From positions 1,072,501 through 1,136,500 of the forward strand of contig CALNXK010000163.1 of assembly GCA_942486035.1 (NCBI GenBank): a DNA stretch of 64,000 nt, read 5' to 3'. The notes beneath the pieces were generated by a model. The model saw only the letters and a program-made list of their open reading frames with translations, had not been told where the DNA came from and made no database searches. Positions 1 through 13,600 of this stretch are shown here, piece after piece (the stretch's first letter is position 1; every line of letters starts with the position of its first letter). The position numbers were made by a program, and so were the translations under genes. Source of the DNA: Porites lobata. Taxonomy: Eukaryota; Cnidaria; Anthozoa; Scleractinia; Poritidae.

Positions 1-660
1 TTCAACATTTGATTTAGAAGTCGCATTTCACATGTGCCGAATATAAAGCATTAATTATAGAAACCCTTCTCCGTATTGGATAGAAAAATTTTTCTAGAGA
101 CTGGGAATATTTACAACAAACGGAGTTAAATTCGGCATCATCATATCCGAGGTCTCAATCAACTGCCGTAGTTAATTACTTTCATCAACTAAAATACATG
201 AATGTGTTCGGCACTCATAAGAAATTCCGCATTTGGAAGGGGCCTAACAGGACATAAGTTTCAGCTTAGTGGTTCGCAGGCTGTTATCAAGTTATTGTTT
301 TCTTTTCAGTAAGAGCAATTCGTATCTCTCTTTGTAAATCCATTTTAATAATCGGCTTGTGCCGCGACTTAAGAATCAGCTGTAATAGTTGATTTTACTT
401 TCTCTTTGACATGATTTGTATGCCACTGGACAGGATTTGTATATCAAAAAAAGCGATCAACTTTCATCCATCCATTTCAATAACAACAAATTGAATCAGT
501 TTTCACTATAGCACACAACCTCGAAATGTGACCTTGTCGTATAAATATGGGGCTCCAAAGAAAGAAGAAAAAGCTAACCCTTTCTGATCAAATTATTTTA
601 AGGTTTAAACTCCAATGTTTGTATGGTGTAAAATAATTATAAAACTGTGAAAGGTTTGAA
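1..660. other. AT-rich sequence, no gene recognised
   Basis: I see no long ORF, protein similarity or clear repeat structure here. It is probably intergenic sequence or old transposon remnants lying 5' of the receptor gene. Confidence 0.5.
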
Positions 661-1180
661 CCCAGGAGTCATTTCAAAAGTAGGTTGGGTTTGATCGTCT
701 GGGTGAACGTAGTCCTGAATAGGACTGTTGTTGTTGACAGTGACTGACGTTTCGACAACCTGTGCGGTAGTCATCTTCAGAGTCAAAGTGAGTCATATCA
801 CGTCAGTTGATGGTATTATACTCTGGTTATTGATCTGATTGGTCAATTACGTAGCAATGGTATCGGTCGTCTGTCAGTTAAGCCGTGATGTGATTGGTAG
901 GAAGACTCGTAATCAGTAATTGGAGCGTTTCGATCCGTCTGTTGTCACAGTCAAACAGTCGTCTATTGTTAGTCAAATTTTCAGTTATCCAGTCGTTCTC
1001 TCGTAGTTAGTTTTGCTTGATCTCGTCAATAAGTCGTTTGTGGGTAACTGTTGGCTACGATTCAGTGGCGTTTGTTCTAAGTTAGTAAACCAACTTTCTA
1101 AAGTAAGACGTTGATAGTAGTCTGTAGAATACATTATACATGTCGCAGAGTCCCAGTAAACTGTAAGGTTATCAACTCGA
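660..1180 (-). mobile_element. Penelope-like element remnant (3' end)
   Basis: Reading the - strand from about 800 to 660 gives a short peptide containing DSEDDYRTG in one frame and ETSVTVNNN followed by IQDYVHPDDQT in another. I recognise this from the 3' ends of Penelope-like retroelements that are very abundant in corals. The - strand segment 985-1197 (70 codons, with QQLPTNDLL) appears to belong to the same family. Only a decayed 3' part remains; no RT or GIY-YIG domain is visible. Family assignment rests on memory of coral repeats, not on a search. Confidence 0.5.
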
Positions 1181-1376
1181 TGTAAGATTTGGTTCACTCT
1201 CGGACTGTTTGCAAATCACTTTTCTCTAAAATCACTTAGCCTTTCCCTTAAAAGTCACATGAATGAACTCTAAAGTTAAGTGATTTGTGGAATACAAGTT
1301 TATTCTTTCATTTTAATGATAAATTTATTGATGGGAGCGTCGCTTTTAGTCTTGGCTAAAACTATATATTAACAAT
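1180..1376 (-). repeat. Fragment of the left module of the 2.27-kb repeat family
   Basis: The sequence from TCAACTCGATGTAAGATTTG to the terminus TTTAGTCTTGGCTAAAACTATATATT nearly duplicates 59499-59701, and in reverse complement 40180-40340 and 56755-56940. It ends at the same outer boundary as those copies, about 195 bp before the receptor start codon. Confidence 0.8.
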
Positions 1377-1571
1377 AATGCCAATTAATTAGCTAAGCAG
1401 AGTAGTGTTGCACAGGGCTCTGACAATAAGCTTGGGCTACCTGTGCTGTGGCAAGTACCAGCGACGGCAAAGAGAAGCGTGAATGGAGGGTGCACATTGT
1501 TAGCAGCTCTTTTCAGCACCACTGAATCCAGTTTTATTTGTCTTTCTTACAGTTTTTCGAAGAGGAAACAA

Positions 1572-1676
1572 ATGGAGAAGAAAACCATATGCTCTTTGTT
1601 TGTGCTCATTGGTATCATGATGCTTCAGTTACAGTGGAAAAGCGAACCGCAAATAAAAAGAAATCTACATGCACAG
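1572..1676 (+). CDS. Receptor exon 1: signal peptide
   Basis: 35 codons from ATG (G at +4) to donor CAG|gtagcg, ending in phase 0. The N-terminus MEKKTICSLFVLIGIMMLQL has a basic n-region and a hydrophobic core typical of a signal peptide. The open frame runs further upstream but has no earlier ATG, so this start was chosen. The next phase-0 acceptor is at 4137. Confidence 0.6.
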
Positions 1677-4600
1677 GTAGCGTGTGAATAAGACTGAACG
1701 AATGCTTATTAGGACACATGCTAATGGTGCACATCAGTTTTCAATCTGCAAATGAAAGTTTAGCCAAACGAGCAAAACTAGTGATGAAAGAGGCTGATTT
1801 TGTGCAAAAGTGGCCTTTGTGAGCATTGGGCAAAAGAGAGATCACTATTTACATTTAACAGAATCTGATGTAATGAAAATTATTAACAATTATTGAGGTT
1901 GGGTACGACATGAATAATTAGGCAGATCGAATATATGAATAATAAGGCAGGAGTTTGTAGGTGGATTACATTGCCCACCGTCTAAGATCTGCATAGCTTC
2001 TCTAACCACTCAAAAGCTGTAGTTTAATAATTATTTATTATTCGTTTAAAATAATCACAAGTTCCAAACACCCATACCTCTACGTAAACTTTCTAAATAA
2101 TTGTCTGTTCCTTAGCTTCTGAATATGAACGGTTTATTTTTTCAGATATTCTCAAAAAAGAAGTTGAGATTAGTAAATGAGAAATATTTTTGCATATTCC
2201 TTTATCACCGGAGCCCCACACCTAAGAAAATTTGGTAGTCCATCCATCCAAGAAATCTGGTAATCACGTGACCGTCCACCTGTCCGTCCGCAACACAGGC
2301 AAACCAATGCGAAATGTCAAATTTTCTAGCTAGTGTGGGAGCCTGTAACCTGTGTTTAACCTGATAATAGATATCCATATTATGGTCTATTAACAGGTGT
2401 CAAAACAGTCATTAAAGTGTGAGAGAAGCCAGATCGTTATTACAGTAAAGTTGGAACTGTTATTATGACGACATAAAGTTCAGGGGCGGGTTGTTTAAAG
2501 CCGGGTTAAGATAACCCAGGATTAGGGCGAAATTTGAATTCAGATATGAAAGCCAAAAAGGCAAATTCAGTTTAATTTTTTGTCTACGATTTGATGATTA
2601 GCTACTCTAAAAAGAATAAAGTAAATTTTCCAAGAAAATACTTTTCATGAAAAGAAAAAGAGACCCAGGTTTGAATTTAACCCTGGGCTAGCGCTAATTG
2701 GCCTTCGAAAAACTCGACCCAGGGAGCAGCCCTGATATTAATGTGGTTTACGCTACCTCAATGGAGTCAAATGTACCCTGTACATTGAGGTAATTCCCTT
2801 GAAAATGATCTACCATCCAGATTTGTTTTCAAACCTGGCACAAAGGTCAGACATATATTAAGCATTCAAGAAACGCAATAAAAAGATGGGGTTACCGTGC
2901 TTGTTGTAGCTTGCCTTTCCGTAATTCTGAGTGTTTTTCGTCGTTGCGCTCAAATTGTTCGAACTTAAACAACCTTCAAAAGTCTTATTTTATAGCAAAA
3001 ACTATGAATCTTATTAAACCTTAAGCCTGTTTGTTTGTCTAGGCTATGTTTTTTTCAGTTAAGTGACCTCAAATTACCCGATTTTTAAAAAAGTGTAGAG
3101 AAATTGAGAGTGTTAAGATTATCTCGTACCTCTCTGTTACTCTAAATGCGAAAATTCACGTCATTTATATCTAAAAAATATAATTTCTACTACCCAATTT
3201 TTTTCTCCTCAACATATTTTTTTGTGTAGCCATAACGAGTAAAAAACACAAATAAAAAGGTGGTGGTGGGAGGAGAGGGGGGAAGGGGGCCACCGTTCTC
3301 GTTTCATCGCAAAACGACATCAAATGGACAATTTCGGCTTCAAATGATCATTTTGCGCGAGGGGACTGGGGCGAATTTCAAGAAAAACATCTCTTCAGTC
3401 GGATAGAATCATCAAAATCGCAGTTAAAAGCATTAGGACTACAAAAGAACCACAATTACCTCTTTTTATACGACCAGTGAAAATCGCCGCCATCTTTGAA
3501 GTCGCAATGTTATGCCCTCTAGGTGATGCGCAGTGCGAAACAAGGGAATTACCTTAAGGTAACGAACAATAACAATTCAAATCTTTTTTTGACCCCAAGT
3601 TGTCTTTCTTATGCGTCTCGAAAAGCGTCGCCCTAGCGAGGATCAATAGAAAAAGGTTTCATTCGCGACACTCATTAACAAAAATCAAAAGTAATAATGG
3701 GACTTCTCAATTAATTTAAATGCGTCTTTTACTTCAGAAGGGACGTTGAGTCTGGAATGCTCTGTAGGCAATCGGCCCCGGCAAGAGGTTGACCATGGTA
3801 GTATTGTTTTTCATTGCCGACCATGTTTGAACATGCTCGGTGATAGTGTGACCGTGATGTGTGATCATGATGTGACCATGGTACATAGCCAACCATGGCT
3901 ATAAAATAAAGTACTGTTTTGTAGTCGGTGAAAGTCGGTAAGAGCACATAACAGAATAGTTATGTTTTTGTAATAAACTCCAAGATTACGAAACAATTTC
4001 TGCTTTGAAACAATTTTTTTTTCGAATTAAATGCGCAAGGCCCTAAACTCTTCCATACCACACACGCGCTTATAGTTAGCAGGTTCAACAATATTTGTCT
4101 GCATCTAACATTTTTAAACCTTTTTTTCTTTCCTAGATTGAAGCGTTGGAAGGGGTTGTCAACAATTTAAAGGAGCTGGCATTTTCTGCTGTAAAAATTT
4201 TTGATGTGAACAACGACCCCGAGGCGTTTTCAAAACGGTTAGACACCACAATTGACTTTCTACCTGAAAGCAACTTATGGGTTTTCAAGGTACAGTATAA
4301 GAGTTAGAAAGGGTTTGCTACATGAATAAAACGTTTGTATTTACTCCTGTTGCTGTTGTTGTTGTCATGCTACCTATTCCATGCTAAACTGCTACCTGAA
4401 TTATTTATGTTATTTTCCCCTTATCTTTAAACCAGCACATCATTCCTGCCGCTGAGGCCTACTTTTCCAGAAGTTCTTTTCATAAACGGTATGGTAATAG
4501 GCTCTAATGTAATATTAAATCACCTAACATTTTCCCACCTCCTTGACTACATTTTTTTTACCAGAGGGATCTTTCTAGGCTGGTGAGTGATGTAATAACA

Positions 4601-7600
4601 CGACAGGACGTCGAGCAAACAAGTATCAAACGAACAGACGTTTAATATATTCGAACCAGAAAAGTACAAGCGAAACTAACGCAAGCAAAACTGAATATTT
4701 ACTGTAACTGGCACGTGCATATTGAAATATAAACCCAAAGCGTGCTCATTTACAATAACATATAGACTTAGCCAGGGCTAACTTGTAATCCACAAATTAG
4801 TTAATTAACTGGTGAGATCCATATGACTTTTAAGGGTAGGGCTGGGTGATTTTAGAGAAAAAAATAATTTACAAACGGTGCAAAAATCAACCAACGTCTA
4901 AAATCTTACAGTGATTAGGCTAGTGGTTGGCTAGCGTAAACCAGCCTTTTTACATTCACCTTTGAGGTAATTCAATTTCCTAAATCACCTGTCCGCCCGG
5001 CCACTTCTGAATTTTGCCAAGCGCAAAACTTGCAGTGCGAGCTGGTGAGTGTTTGAATGAACACTACGCCGTGTTTGCAGTATTCGAGGCAATAATATCG
5101 CTCAAGGCTTTCTTTTTACAACCAATATGCAGATGACTAAATATTCTGGGCCGGGTTGTACGAAGCTGGGTTACTGCGAAATTTGAACTATGAGAGCATA
5201 AAGAGCAAATTCAGTTTTATAAATTAATTATCTTTCCCTAAAATTTGATGATTGGATATTCTGAAAAGAATAGTGAAAACTATCCGAGAGAGTGCTTTTG
5301 ATAAAAAGAAAAAGAATTAAACCCGGGATAAAATTTAACCCCGGATAAGCGCTAACCGGAATTCGAACATTGCGGCTTGAACATTTTCTTTCTAGTCGTA
5401 GTCAGATAATGTCTTTAGACATTTTATTAAGTTCTGTACTAGGTCAGATCATTGTCTCAGATCTTAAAAATGTGCGTAAAGTGACGGCATAAACAATGCT
5501 CGACTTCATGAAACCAGAAAACAAAGGATATTTAACAAATATTCACCGAAGTGGAGGTGGCTAGTGGTAGTTGTAATTTACCGAGCCGCGAAGCCTTACC
5601 TGTTAAGACTTCCAAACCGAATTTCGTCACCTTCTTCGTGTATTTCGGGAAAAGCTTGTTTGATTATTTGTGAAATTTCTTTGTTTGTTTACGGCAGCAA
5701 ACTGAGAAGCCATTTTGCTCGTAACTTGCTCGCTCGGAGGAACTGGAGGTGAATCAGTGAATAGCACTAGACATTCACTGATCGAGTAGTCAATCAGAGC
5801 GCGCGAAAAACACTATCCACTGTTTTAGTATATACTGATTAATTAAAAAGCTACAATCATTGACAAAAGTCTTGGGACACTTTTGCATTTCTGATACGTT
5901 TTCCAATTCACACAGGCTCAACCCCTTCCTTCACCCCACAAACAATGTTGGACGCGTGTATCCAGAATTTTTTTCCGATTTTTAACTTTGTATAGGGTAG
6001 GGGTGAACTACAAGAAAATTTCGAAAAGGATGCGCTTTTTTAAGAGGGACCGGAGAAATGATGCAAAAGTATAAATATTGCAGTACTGTCCCGAGGACTT
6101 TTGTCCAGGATTGTCTGAATCCTGGTTTTTTGAAAAAAGTCTTTTTTTTTCTTATTCTTCCCACGCTTTTTAGGAAAATTCTTAAAAGGTAGGTGATCAC
6201 ATGCCATAATAATAACTTTTGAAACTATTTTCTCGAGATAGTAAGTCTTTACAAGGCAATTCGCTCATTAGCAATATTGAGCCCATTCCCCTACACTGGA
6301 GCTGAGTATAGCGGAAGTTGGTCAGGCTCGATGTTTCGAGTATCGCACACAGTACTCGGTCGCAAAAACACAGTGCATTATCAATATTCGCTGCAAATTA
6401 ACTAAAGAAACACGGCTTAGGTATATTTCAACCCAAAATTCATTGCATTTGAAATAATATGCGTAAAAAAGGCCATCCCGTAAAGTGAATACAACAGTAC
6501 TCACTTGATTCAGTTAGTAAAAATTTTCTTGTTCTTCTTTCTCTCCATTTCAAAGTAAGTGCTGTGACTAAATAGCTTAAAATTGCTCTTTCGCTGTAAA
6601 TAAAAGCGTCAAAGGATGTACCTACAGATAAATTTTCTCTCGCCATCCCTTAGATGTTAAGTTTCTATAGAAAAAGCACACATTATAAAGGCTTTAGAGT
6701 GAGTACTGTTGTTGAGTACTATCGAACTATGCAAATCAGTTCAGAGTTAACTAACTTGGTTGTTTACTTAGTTCGTGACGAATATCACGCAACGTTATTT
6801 TTGCTAGCAAATAAGCACATATAAATATTAGCAACACTTTCAAACAAAAAAATGACCTGGTACAATTCTCGTGACGTCAGCGAAAAACTGTTTTGCCATG
6901 AACCAGGCGTATTATGAAACAACTGCTTTTTTTCTTACATCACAATTGCATTAGTTCCTGTCGTATTTTAGTGTTGTACAAATGACAGGGACGGCTATTC
7001 ACATCTCTTAATATTTTTTTCACGGCCGTTCTATCTTTTGGAAAACGTTATTTTCTCTACCAAGCCTGCTGGTAGGATGCACTGTTTTAAGAGGGAACCG
7101 AGAAATGACAGAAAAATATGAATATTGCAGTACTGTCCCAAGTAATTTTGTCCAGGATTGTAGTTTAAGCTACACAGGACGGAAAGAAGTTGACACAAGG
7201 ATGTAATGTCACCGGCAATCGAACTCGGGACCTCGCGCACCGAAGGCCGCGCACTGCACTGAGCCATCCTTGTTCCTGCCTTTGCTATAACTCGCTGTAG
7301 ATTCTACAACTTTTATTCTTTACTTAATTTGTAAAATTATTGTTATTATTGTTTTTAATTTGAGCTGTGGCTGCCCTCAAAAGTCGTACTTTTCAGGCAA
7401 AGGAGTTTCGTTGTTATTCACAAGAAAAAAAAGAAACACTTTAATCCTCAGACATTGATCTTCACTTTATCTCCAGATAATCTTTAACTCTTCAGTTCTT
7501 CAGATAGCAACTTAGTCTGCCTTACACGATACGGATGAGCGAAGGATTACATGGATTGTAAACGTAAATAACACATGTGATGAACAAGAACATGGCGGCA

Positions 7601-10600
7601 ACTAGCACGAGTCCTAAGCAAAATGGTAACAACCGCTGACCATAAATAGTGATAACTCCTTACAAATTATCAGCTCGATACTGAAACAATAGAATCTCGA
7701 AAGCTCAAGTCACTGATCGGCAACAGCGAATGAATGTTAAATGAGTTAATCAAAATCAAGCGTTCACTACAATGTCCATTGACAATAAAACCTTTGCAAC
7801 GTCTTTCAATTGTTCTTTGTTAGCTCCTCGGTGGGGACTTCCCTGGTCTCCTCGTGAAAGACATCTTCCTGGAACACTTCATCTGCAGTCGGCAATAGAA
7901 CGAGCTTGTATATAGGTCTGTCTAAACATGATGGTGGGCGTTGGCGTTTGCCACTATCATCCAAATTCCCGTCTGCCATCAGCAACCTGACCTTTCTGAC
8001 ATATCCGTCGTCACTTGGGTACACCTGCACTACTTTGCCAAGTGGCCACTTGTTGCGCGTGCTTTCATTTTCCTTAGAGATGACTATCTCACCAACAGCA
8101 AGGTTTCTCTTAGGCTGGACCCACTTTTTCCTGACTTGTAACATTTGAAGATACTCTTCCCGCCATCTCAGCCAGAATTCATTTGCCTGATACTGAGATC
8201 TGCTCCAACATCTGCGACAATACATATCGGCTCTTTGAAACTTTCCTGGGGGCGATAGCACTCTTTTAGGTTTCATAGTAAGAAGATGGTTAGGAGTGAA
8301 CGGCTCTGGCGTTTCTGCATCACATAAGTTATCGACGCTGAGGGGTCGTGAATTAATAATGCACTCGACTTCTGTCAAGAGTGTTCGCAATGTCTCATCA
8401 TCAAGTTGGCTGCCAGCTTGTAACAGTAGTGGTTCAAGTGCGTTGCGTACACTACAAATCATACGTTCCCATGTCCCGCCCATGTGACTAGAATGGGGTA
8501 CGTCCAACTTGAATGGAATCCACTCGCATCCATTCCTTAGCAGATAGTCTTGAACATAATCTTGATTCATCTCACATAATGCTGCTTTCAGTTCACTTCG
8601 TGCAACAATGAAATTTGTCCCTTGGTCTGACCTCAGTTGTCTTACAGCACCTCTCCGATTCATGAAACGTCTCAATGCATTGATAAAGGAGAACTCTCCA
8701 ATAAATTGGCAGTCTTCAGATGAAGACGTCGTGACCCCATACAGGTAAACAATACTCCATAGCGTTTAACTTCACTTGTTATCTCTTTGAAAATGAACGG
8801 TCCGAAGTAATCAACGGCACAAAACAAAAATGAGGAGCTGGTTCAAGTGTTTCGTCAGGAATTCAGGCCATCTTCTGCTGCCCAGTGGGCCTACGCAGTC
8901 GTCTACATGTCACACGACTCGATATGAACCTCGCTACTTTTGATGAATCATTCATCAACCAATAGCCACCTTGCTTTAACTCGTTATGCGTCATACCACC
9001 ACCCATAAGGTTCACTTTGAGATGGTGATGTTGAATCAACAGTTCAGTCAAGTGTCCTTTTTGCGGAATAATGACTGGATGCTTCAGATCAACTGGTGTA
9101 TCTGCTCTTCTGATATGACCACCAACACGAATTATGCCATCATTGTCCACAAACGGATCCCGTTTGTACAGCGAACTGGTCTTTCGTAACGCTCGGTTCT
9201 TCTTTCTAGCTTGGTTCTGTTTGTCTCTCCGTCGGTTACATTTAAGTCGCAAAGAATTTGAAGCTCCTCACGGAAAGGTTCTTACTGCAAACATCTGATG
9301 ATGGTCTTCTCTGCCTCCTGAAGCTCTGTAAGAGTGACTGTCAGTATTGACTTCTCAGCTTCTGTACTTGACCTTGTTACTGGACTCTCGGCTGTCTTAG
9401 GGCCTGTTTACATGGAGTGGCGGAGCCCGGTCTAGTGGGGTTGGTTTCTTTTGTTTTCACGCTCTGGGGGACACAAAACAAAAGAAACCTACCCCACTAG
9501 ACCGGGGTCCCCCACTCCATGTAAACAGGGTCTAAAGAGCCAATGTCGGAAAATATCGAGAATCTCCTGAGAATCTCAAACCAGTTCCAAAAATTCGAAT
9601 TTTGGCTAATACCACCCAAACAACCCATTAGGTGAACTATTTCAAGAAATGATATTAAGAAATCCTCAAGCGCTTTAAATTTTGAGAAATTTGGAAAAGT
9701 TCGAAAATTCGATAAAAATACATTTTTTTTAGTCGCGAAAGTGCTCCAAATTTCAACAATTTTCAAGGAAGCAGTACAAGCGCAAAAAAGTTCCTATTGA
9801 TTTGATGTTGCACATGCATTTACCAGTTACCCAAAGCTTTAAGACGGCATAAAAATGTCTCGCAAAATAACTTTTGCAATATAGTTTTGGGCGTTCATTG
9901 CTTGCACCTTGATTGTGTACTGTTTTAGCGGTCGAAATAACGCCTAACTTTAACCGCAAAAAGTCGACTCTGGTATGTCTCAAATTGAAAATATGATTAC
10001 ACTGCATGAAAGTGCTGTGATTCTTTTAATAATACCTCAAGTTTCAGCTCTGAGAATTTAAACGCTTACGAAAAATAATATTTTAAATATAGCCCCCTCG
10101 GGCAACCGTAAGCGACAATAACGTGAAATGTAAACAAAGCGAAAACCTTGTAAACTAAAGGAGAAAAGCACACCAAAGTTATTTCTAGCCCACGAAAGCG
10201 TAAAGAAATGATGGAAATTTCGGTATCTGAATAGGTATTGCTATCTGAAAAGCTAAAAAGGCGAAATTTTTTCCGTCGAAAAATATAAAGCGAACGGAAA
10301 AACCTGAAAAACGAGCAACTGAGAATCGCGTCGGGTGATGTACCATTTAATTCTGAACTCGGAAGTAAAAATGCTTCGGGCTGGTCAAGTTCAAAAGGCT
10401 TCAAGAACTGTTTTGGAAATGCCCCACTAAACTATCGACAAACTTGGTCAGAAGACAGATTTAAAATGAACATAACAAGAAGTCGGAATCATGATTACAA
10501 ATGACACTTCTGCAACATGAATTTTAAACGCAAGTCCTGGATTTTTACAAAGTTCACTTATAACAATAAGCACCTCTCCCTTTCAAACGCCTCCTATCTA

Positions 10601-13600
10601 TTAAACGCCCCCCGTTTGGACCCATAAAGTTAAAAGACGCCCCGGGTCAGAGTGGGTGCTTATTAGGTCATTTATTTAATATATATATTCTTCAGCGCAC
10701 CTGCCGAGCGTGGGTGGGCTCTAGGCCACGTGCCAAGCCCCTCCCTAGTTTCTCTCAAGGTACAACCGGCTATTTCCTTGTTCAACGCTAGCGATCTTCT
10801 TATTCAATGAAACTAAAACAAAGTAAAAATTAAACCAATTGTCATTTTCTAACGTCAGAAAATAGAAGTTATTTTTTTATTTGTCCAACGATGGATATTC
10901 ATTAATGCGGTTATGCCATGTACTTCCAAGACATTCAAGACGCCTCGTTCGCAATTTAAAAGGAGGGATAAATTCGGATTGACAGGGATATTCCCCACTA
11001 ACACCAAAATTGCCATCAGCTTAGAGTCGAAAAACTACACAACATTTTGTCCACACGCTTTCAGAGCTTAAGATGATAGCATGTGCCACGTGTATCCTGT
11101 GGAAGATTGGGTGAAGGGGCTCCAGGGTAATTTATTCAAATTACCATACAGTCACGTAACATAGCACCAAGTTACAAGTCTCTTTTAGGAACCAACTTCA
11201 GGCCGCAACCTTTTTACAAATCAGCGAAATGTTGAAATTTCACTTACTTGCTAGTTTTTAAGTCATGTTATGGGGGTGAGCTGCAGAGTCTTGCAACCAC
11301 TCAACAAAACTTATTTCGGCAAAAAATATCAAGAGTTTAAAAATAGCGTCTAGTCCGTCTACAGATCTATATCGCTCTTCTCAAATCCGAACCCGTCGAT
11401 GTCAGAATTCTCCCTCAGGGTTACTGCGTTTCCATCGTTGGTCTATTAACAAGATGAAAATAGAAATACTCAAACCCCCTAATAAATCAAGCAAGATTGA
11501 CCGAATGAATTGAATGATTTTCTCCTTTTTTGCTAATTCCTAGTAGTTTGGTGTAGTTCTCATAGGGGGCTTTTGGGCGTCTATTAAACAGGGAGTGTTT
11601 ATTAGAGAGGGGGTCTAATACAATTTTAACAACGTTGAGGGAGCATTCTCATGAACAGAGGTATTGGAAGTGGGCGCAAATAGGCCGATTTACGGTATTT
11701 AGTAAAGACCCAGTCGGTGGTGCTTGACTTAACAAATTTTCGAGCCGGGTTGTAATAAGCTGCGTCGCTTTCAATGTTTGAAAGTGGCGCAGATCATGGC
11801 GATGATAGATGATGTACAAATGACGCTAAACTTGCTTCGGTAGATTTGCCTTCGAGTGAGGTAAGGTACTATTTATTGTCGTTCAATATAGCCTGCGTAG
11901 CAGGCGCTTGGAAATAGTGGGCTAAAGAAAGAACGGGGCGCGCGAGGCTCTCCACTCGCGCGTGTCTTCCTCTCGCGCGCCCGTTCTTTCCTGCGCCCAA
12001 ATACTTTTAAACGCCTTTATTCATGAAACCGCGAAAACAATCTGCAATTAGCTCCCTAACCAACCTGTGGGCCACTGAATCAATGCGTATGATTTTAACT
12101 CCCATAGACTGCGAACGTACAGGGAATCGAGGACTGTTGCAAAGCTGATAGAATCCAGCGTTGTGCTGTAGAAAGTATGCCTTTGTGTTACGTTTGGTTG
12201 CGGGCTTTGACTGAACAAAACACATTCTACATGTTTGTTATCGCAGACTTGGTCTTGACTCGGCTATACATGACTGGATGACGTGAATACATCCTTGCCA
12301 CTGTAGGCGACTGCCAGATTTTCGAAGGAGCACGGAAATATGCCTTGAAATCCCTTGAAATACCATACCAGGCGCATTCAAGCCACTTACAGTCTAATGA
12401 GTTGTAAAAATAAGAATGAGTGAAATCTGAGCGTCGAGAAACCTTTCCACGTTCGAAGTCAAATCCACTCAAACAGTTTAAGTGTCAATAATAAAATGAA
12501 ACGTTGTGTATCATCCGCATTGCATCTAAATACACCACCAATTAAGAACAAGAACCTCCGGATCCATTTTATCCGAATGCGGGTAGTCTTGGGCGTTGAG
12601 GGGCACGTGCCGAGCCCCTCTCTAGTTTCTCTTAACAAGGTATTTCCAGTTATTTCCTGGTTCAGTTAGCTCTAGCGATCTTGTTATTCAATGAAGCTAA
12701 TAACAAAGTAAAAATTAAGCCAACTGTCATTTGCCAGAGAGAAATTAGTTGGTTTTTTATTTGTCCAACGGAGGATTTTCACTGATGCGGTTATGCCATG
12801 TACTTCCAGGACATTCAGACGCCTCGTTCGCGATTTAGAAGGAGGGATAAATTCGGATTGACAAGACACAAGGATATTCCCCATTAACACCGAATGTAAA
12901 AATTGCCATCAACAGGAGTCGAAAAGCTGCACAACATTTTGTCAACACGCCTTCAGAGCTAAAGGTGATAGCGTGTGTCACGTGTACCCTGTGGAAGATG
13001 GCGGGAAGTGCATCCAGGATAATTTATTCAAATTACCATACACGTAACATGAAACCAAGCCATACGCCTCTTTTAGCTACAATCTTTAGGTCGCAACCGT
13101 TTTACAAATCAGCGGAAAGTTGAAATTTCAGTTATTTGCTAGTTTTTAAGTCATGTTATGAAGGTGAGCTGCAAAGCCCAGAGCCTTGCATTACGAGAAA
13201 AAAAAATGGACAATGAAAGATAACTTTGTAAAATCCAGGACGTGCGTTTAAAACTTATTTTGTAGAAGTGTCATTTGTAATCATGATTCCAACTTCTTGT
13301 TATGTTCATTTTTACCAAAGTAAATCATCTGGCACAGTTTGTTGATTGTTTATTGGGGCATTTCGAAAACAGTTCTTGAAGCCTTTTGAACTTGACCAGC
13401 CCGAAGCATTTTTACTTCCGAGTTCAGAATTAAATGGTACATCACCCGACGCGATTCTCAGTTGCTCGTTTTTCAGGTTTTTTCTTTCTTTTTATATTTT
13501 TCGATGGACAAAATTTCGCCTTTTTAGCGTTTCAAATAACAATACCTATTCAGATACCGAAATTTCCATCATTTCTTTACGCTTTGGTGGGCTAGAACTA

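Larger units (their letters stand above)
1677..4136 (+). other. Receptor intron 1 with repeat fragments
   Basis: This 2.46-kb intron holds a repeat shared with 23401-23560 (2205-2345) and a MITE (2481-2734). The remainder is AT-rich and contains a G-rich stretch near 3260-3290. A 15-bp inverted match (GAGGTAATTCCCTTG at 2786 against CAAGGGAATTACC at 3543) could mark another degenerate element. No exon was recognised. Confidence 0.45.
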
